Notes under the pieces: generated by a model
Told to the model about the DNA's origin: nothing
The model's database searches: none
What the model saw: the letters and a program-made list of their open reading frames with translations, nothing else
From: Monosiga brevicollis MX1
Taxonomy: Eukaryota > Opisthokonta > Choanoflagellata > Craspedida > Salpingoecidae
Direction: 5' to 3'
Length of the DNA stretch: 44,648 bases
Assembly: GCF_000002865.3 (NCBI RefSeq)
Contig: NW_001865047.1
Location: 773,988 to 818,635, forward strand
Translations under genes and position numbers: made by a program
Shown here: positions 40,375 through 44,648 of the stretch, piece by piece
Layout: each line of letters starts with the position of its first letter
How positions within the stretch are numbered: position 1 is the stretch's first letter

Positions 40375-43300
40375 ATGCGACGACACCGCCCCTCGGCACC
40401 GCTGTCCCTCCTTCCGGCTCTGGCGGCAGTGCTGGTCGTATTGGGCAGCTTGGGATGGACTGCGGCCAGTCCAGATGGCCTGCCGGCTGGCGCTACCTGT
40501 GAAACCATAGTCCCGCCCCACGGCAGCAACTCGGGCAGCATCCCCGCCATGAGCATCTCGCCGCTCATCGATCCCGATCAGGGCTTTGTTCCCGGTCAAA
40601 ACTATTCAAGTGCGTCCCCGCGATGCCAGAGCAAGCGTGGCTTCTTGGCTCGGTTGGGCTGCTCCGCCGCTTGCCTGCTTCAGTCTGCCGGTCTGCGTCC
40701 TCTAATCTCGGATGTGCCTGCCACCTCTGTTGTAGTCACACTCGCAGACTTGCACCAGGGCTTGCTATTGGCCGCGACACACGGCCAGCTGCATCATGAC
40801 ACGGGGGACTATCAGCACTACATCTGCAGTGACGTGGAAAGCTTTCCTACCGCGCTTTGTCACAGCAATGCCGACAACAAATCGGATGTGGCTTTTACTT
40901 GGACTGCGCCGCACGATGCCTTTGACAATGTCACCTTGCGCGTGGTCTCCGTCCAGAGCTACGACACCTGGTCAACACGCTCCCTCCTGCTTGCGGTATG
41001 CAGTAACAGCGATCCCTGCCTCCTCCTTCTTTGCAGCTGGACCAAGACTTTCAACCACAATGACCCTCATACTCTTTTTTTTTTTTTTTTGCACGGCCGC
41101 GTGCCCACGTTGAACCAAATCCATCCGTGCCCTGCTCACATCATTAGGGCCCTTGCACTGATTGCTCCGCCTTGTATCGGGACATATGCAGCAGCGCCAC
41201 CAATGGGGCTTGTGGCGCTTGCCTCGATGGCTACCATGGCCTCCTCTCTGGCAATACGGCCTGCTCAGGTGCTGTTGCTGGCCTTATTTTGAAACCATCT
41301 AGCGTCGCCTCTTCTGACCGTATTGGGTGTGCCTTTACTCCTCGCAGAATGTTCGGCCCATTGCCAGGCCTGCAGCAATGCTACATCGTGCCACCTGTGT
41401 GCCGAAGGATACCAGCTGGCTGGGGATCAATCTTGCGCTCCCGTATCTACAGGGATCCTATTGGGAGTGTCTGCTCCGCCAACAACCACAACCGCCCCTA
41501 TTTCGAAACGCAACTTTACAGGGGCAGCCGTAGTGGCCACGCCCAGTGGTTGTGCAGAGACCAATAGCTGCACTCTACAGGTGAAATGGAAAGCCCGGGA
41601 GTCGCAAGCCACTTCCCGCCGACGCCGCGAGCCCGACCTTGTGGATTTTGAGGTCAGTTGTGCCTTAATGGCATTCGTGCCTGGCTGGCTCGTACTATTG
41701 CGACGCTGTCTGGAAAAAAAATCCGAAAATACTTTCAATAACACGCCTGTGTATCCAGATTACCCTCGGGAACGGAGTAGGATGGGGTGCCCTTGGCTTT
41801 TCCTTGAGTCGAAGCATGGTGCGTGTCGCTTTGTCCCGCTTCATGTGTGTGGCCATTGGCATGGTCGCTATGGATGTCGCATGTTCATTCAAGGTCGCCT
41901 CGTGATTTCCTTGTTTTCTACAATTCCACAGCCAGATTCGGACATTTACGTCTTCGACTCGACGGCAAACACCAGTCTTCAGGTTTGTCTCAGGCTGGCA
42001 GTGACACACAACAGCAGCAACAACAAAAGAAAAGCACACACACGCGCACACACATTCTTTTTTTGGGGCTGCATAGACCCACTTTCTGGCATTGTGTCGA
42101 GTGTAGGTGACGAACCGATATGCCACAATGCATGATGATCCCGCGATTGGTCAGTCCAGCTCGTCCTGTAGCATCCAATTTTAAGGCATCGTGGTTTGGG
42201 TCGAACGTGGATTGTGCTTCATTCCCTGCTCGTATCTCTGACCGGCCGACATGCCTCACGGTTGCTTCCGAAGACACACCGTCGAACATCTTTGATGTCG
42301 TCGTGACCAGTATCAATGGTCAGGCGGTGGCGCAATTCACGCGCCCAGCCGACACCGGCAACCCCAATGATGTAGTTTTTCACACCGACACTGAGGTAGG
42401 CTCGAGTCGCATAAGCTTTCAGCTCTTAGGCTTTGATCTTAGTGCCAACTCCCCTGTCCCGCCTCCCATTCCCTAGCCACATTATGTCTTAATTGCCTGG
42501 GGCAGCGGCAGTTTTGGGTACCACGGCAACAACCGCGCGTAAGTATGGCCGCCTCTGCCAAGCGTGATCGCCTCCAGCCGGGCAAGCACACAGCCCAACA
42601 GAGGGTGCGAGAAAGGCAAAATGTTGAATTTGGCCTCCGCTTCGCAATTCCTGTGCAACCTGCAATTTCTTCCTAGGGTTTCATCGAGCACCTTGGAGCT
42701 GGTCGGCGACTCACAGGACATTGACGTGACCAGGTCGACGCTCGTCAATACGGCGACCATTGCTCATGGTACACTTTATTGCTAGCTGACGCTCAGGCTG
42801 TCAAGGCGTGCGGTCCCTCAATGTCCGCCCTGTGGTTCATTATTGCGATGCCACCAACGGCAGGCATCTGCATGGTTTTGGCTTGGCTGCTCTTCATGCC
42901 GGGAGGGGCGTTGGTGGCCCGCTTTCTCAAGGAGCATGGGCTGTGGTTCCGCATGCATGTGGGATTGCAATGCATTACCGTTCTGCTGACTGTGGTGGGC
43001 TGGATCATTATTCTGCTCCACGATGGGGACAACGCTGGTGTTCACGGCAAGCTTGGCATAGCAGTTCTTGCTCTTGCCTTGGTACAGGTGAGAGCTGGCA
43101 TAATCATCCATGTGTTGGCCGTGAACTTTCCCTGGGGGCAATTCGAACGAGCTTATCAACGCGCATATTGCAGCTTCTGCTGGGTTTTGGCAGAAACATT
43201 ATTAGTGGCACGCCAGCTGGAGAGGGCAAGGGGTTTGGGCCCCGACGCTGGCTTTTCAACTACATGCACTGGGGCATAGGCCTTGGCCTCTTGGTCCTCG

Positions 43301-43894
43301 CGCGTACGTCGATGTGGTCATGGCCGCACCCTCACAAACTAGCCACCTGAACATGATGCTGTGTCCCTTGGCCGTTTGTCTGCTGTGTAGCCGCGACCAT
43401 CTGGTATGGACTTGACAAACTTGGAACTGAGGATAACACAAAATATGGTAAGTCTTTGAACGCACACTCGTTTAGGCAGGCTGCTAAATGAGCGCGCACC
43501 TATCAACCTCTGAAGAACTGATGCATCATCCTCGGCACATGCGCGCGCGCGTGTGTGTGTGTGGTAGCCCTGTACGCATGGGGAGTTGTAATCACAATGT
43601 CAACTGTGGTTCTCGAAGTGCTACGACTTCGACGCTCGGGTTCCGCCCGTCTTGCGCAAGAGGAGGCTGGTGAAATTGCCCACAACGCCCTGGGACGTGT
43701 AAGTGATGTATTGGGTCAAGGCGCATTCTGTTTTTTTATTTTTGCTAACTACCTGATTTCTAGCTCGGCTCATGACTGCGTTGCTGCAATGAAAACCATA
43801 ATAGATGGCAATCACTTCTGTATTCGCTTTGGCTGCTACGCTGATTGTCGTGGTGGTTCTGAGCTATCTCATCTCGGATGCCCCGCGCAGCTGA
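40375..43894 (+). CDS. FRRS1: FRRS1-like ferric-chelate reductase: Reeler, Cys-rich, DOMON, cytochrome b561
   Basis: Fifteen exons in consistent phase: 40375-40609, 40736-40995, 41148-41268, 41348-41652, 41759-41818, 41932-41982, 42107-42167, 42274-42395, 42477-42538, 42677-42768, 42864-43087, 43174-43303, 43391-43447, 43568-43698 and 43805-43894 (2001 nt, 666 residues). A signal peptide leads into a Reeler domain (GLPAGATCETIVPPHG; LHQGLLLAATHG; VAFTWTAP). A cysteine-rich part (CGACLDGYHG; CQACSNATSCHLC) precedes the DOMON domain (CTLQVKWK; GWGALGFSLS; DSDIYVF; QFTRPADTG; YVLIAWGSG). The cytochrome b561 domain keeps all four haem histidines (AHGICMVLAW His456, MHV His488, VHGKLG His517, MHWG His563). 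This is the SDR2/FRRS1 layout, moving electrons across a membrane to reduce Fe3+ outside the cytosol. The extra cysteine-rich insert between Reeler and DOMON is not one I know from the animal protein. Confidence 0.92.
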
Positions 43895-44257
43895 TTGGCT
43901 GATTGACTGAAAGGTGGCGTTTGAGTATTGCTAATGGTGCTGTTTACATGATGATGTTAATATTTTTGATGTTCAAAAGAGTCGAATGTAAAAATCCAGG
44001 GTTTAATGGTGCTCACGGCATCAGTACTTTTCAGTCCATTTTGAATGCACTTAATGTTTTTTTAAGGCATGGTTGGAGGGCTGAATCAAGGGGAGAGATA
44101 TTTCAGCTCAAGCTCGACCTGGCGATGGGCGTCCTCCAGTTTGAGCCGCGCGGGCCGATTTCTACAAGTCAAGAAAGCATGAAATGATCAGCAAGGTGTA
44201 GAGTGCAAAGACGAAACTGTTTTTTTTCTTTCTTTTTTTTTTTTTGTTTTTTTCCAT
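43895..44257. other. Intergenic between convergent genes
   Basis: The stretch is AT-richer than its surroundings. Poly(T) lies at 44220-44253. No gene was recognised. Confidence 0.5.
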
Positions 44258-44599
44258 TCAGGAGGGGTCGGGACGGGATACAAACTTGGCAAGGTAGGCT
44301 TCTGTGTCATGCCAAGTGGTGTAGCGAGCGGGGGCGGGCGCTGCTCGGGAGCGTGGGCCGGGGTCCAGGCGCAAATCCTCTGCGAGGCGTTTCTGCATGT
44401 CCACAAACTGGAAGCAAGGAGTGAACACAACAGAGCCCATGAAAACAAAATATCAAAACGAGCCAACCGCTAGCCGAGGGATTGTAAGGTGCATATGAAC
44501 CAGAGGGCCACATACGCTTTGCATCACTTGCAACTGCTGTCGGTGCAGCTTGATGAGCGCAAGTGCGGCTGGTGAGTATCCCGTTAGGGCTACGGGCAT
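44258..44599 (-). CDS. Possible 77-aa protein, two exons
   Basis: The minus-strand exons 44516-44599 (ATG at 44599) and 44258-44407 join with a GTATGT donor and a CAG acceptor, in phase, to give 77 residues. The first exon reads YSPAALALIKLHRQQLQVMQ and continues as FVDMQKRLAEDL, one amphipathic helix broken by the intron. The rest is an Arg/Ala/Pro-rich middle and a C-terminal TEAYLAKFV. No family was recognised. Continuity of the helix across the splice supports the model. A longer gene with 5' exons outside the window is possible, because the ATG may be internal. Confidence 0.5.
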
Positions 44600-44611
44600 C
44601 GAATGCAAAAC

Positions 44612-44646
44612 AAAAAAAAAAGGGGGGGGGGGGGGGGGGAGGGGGG
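44612..44646 (+). repeat. A-run then G-run at the window edge
   Basis: About ten A followed by about 25 G with one interruption. It may mark low-quality sequence at a contig end. Confidence 0.8.
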
Positions 44647-44648
44647 TG

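Noticed and set aside
42780-42863. Apparent loss of the first haem histidine in the cytochrome b561 domain
   Set aside because: Reading straight through the open frame puts Ala at the histidine position. Splicing 42768 to 42864 is in phase and restores Ala-His-Gly-Ile-Cys-Met, so the loss came from an intron read as exon.

Overview
The window is nuclear DNA of an intron-rich unicellular eukaryote close to animals, most likely a choanoflagellate such as Monosiga brevicollis. Three things point that way. The host genes have many short introns (mostly about 55-180 bp, GT-AG). Several families present are ones known from animals and choanoflagellates: transportin-3, SPCA Ca2+/Mn2+ ATPase, TDP2, selenoprotein W, a Reeler-DOMON-cytochrome b561 reductase, TNFR-like cysteine-rich repeats, and a membrane protein with NPxY and other tyrosine motifs. 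The sequence is also full of CA/GA microsatellites and poly(T) tracts. The species is inferred and was not checked by a search.

Layout. 1-2175: a foldback-like element with long inverted arms around an array of about 215-bp tandem repeats; its left end lies outside the window. 3253-7654 (-): transportin-3-like nuclear import receptor. 8700-9283 (-): selenoprotein W with an in-frame UGA. 10096-15579 (-): secretory-pathway Ca2+/Mn2+ ATPase. 16284-17438 (+): intronless tyrosyl-DNA phosphodiesterase 2. 18282-19179 (+): small ankyrin protein. 19826-23006 (+): unrecognised helical-repeat protein in 15 exons. 23986-28797 (+): type I membrane protein with golvesin-like modules, TNFR-like cysteine-rich repeats and a tyrosine-motif tail. 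29179-30852 (-): mucin-like membrane protein, tail to tail with the previous gene. 31711-36342 (+): ankyrin-kinase-PARP fusion. 37876-39475 (+): a third ankyrin paralogue with a one-base frameshift. 40375-43894 (+): FRRS1-like ferric reductase. 44258-44599 (-): a possible 77-aa protein.

The most unusual item is the 1190-residue protein at 31711-36342. It joins tankyrase-like elements (ankyrin repeats and an H-Y-E ADP-ribosyltransferase domain) to a protein kinase-like domain in one reading frame across 11 exons. The splice model was checked for phase at every junction. It belongs to a local family of three ankyrin genes. All three share a homologous 5' leader, a 42-residue first exon, and a one-exon-per-repeat structure with phase-0 introns. 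This suggests the leader and ankyrin module spread by tandem or dispersed duplication, and that one copy gained the kinase and PARP parts.

No operon-like co-regulation is visible, as expected for a eukaryote. The remaining genes look like independent housekeeping or surface-protein genes. No tRNA, rRNA, CRISPR array or LTR element was seen.
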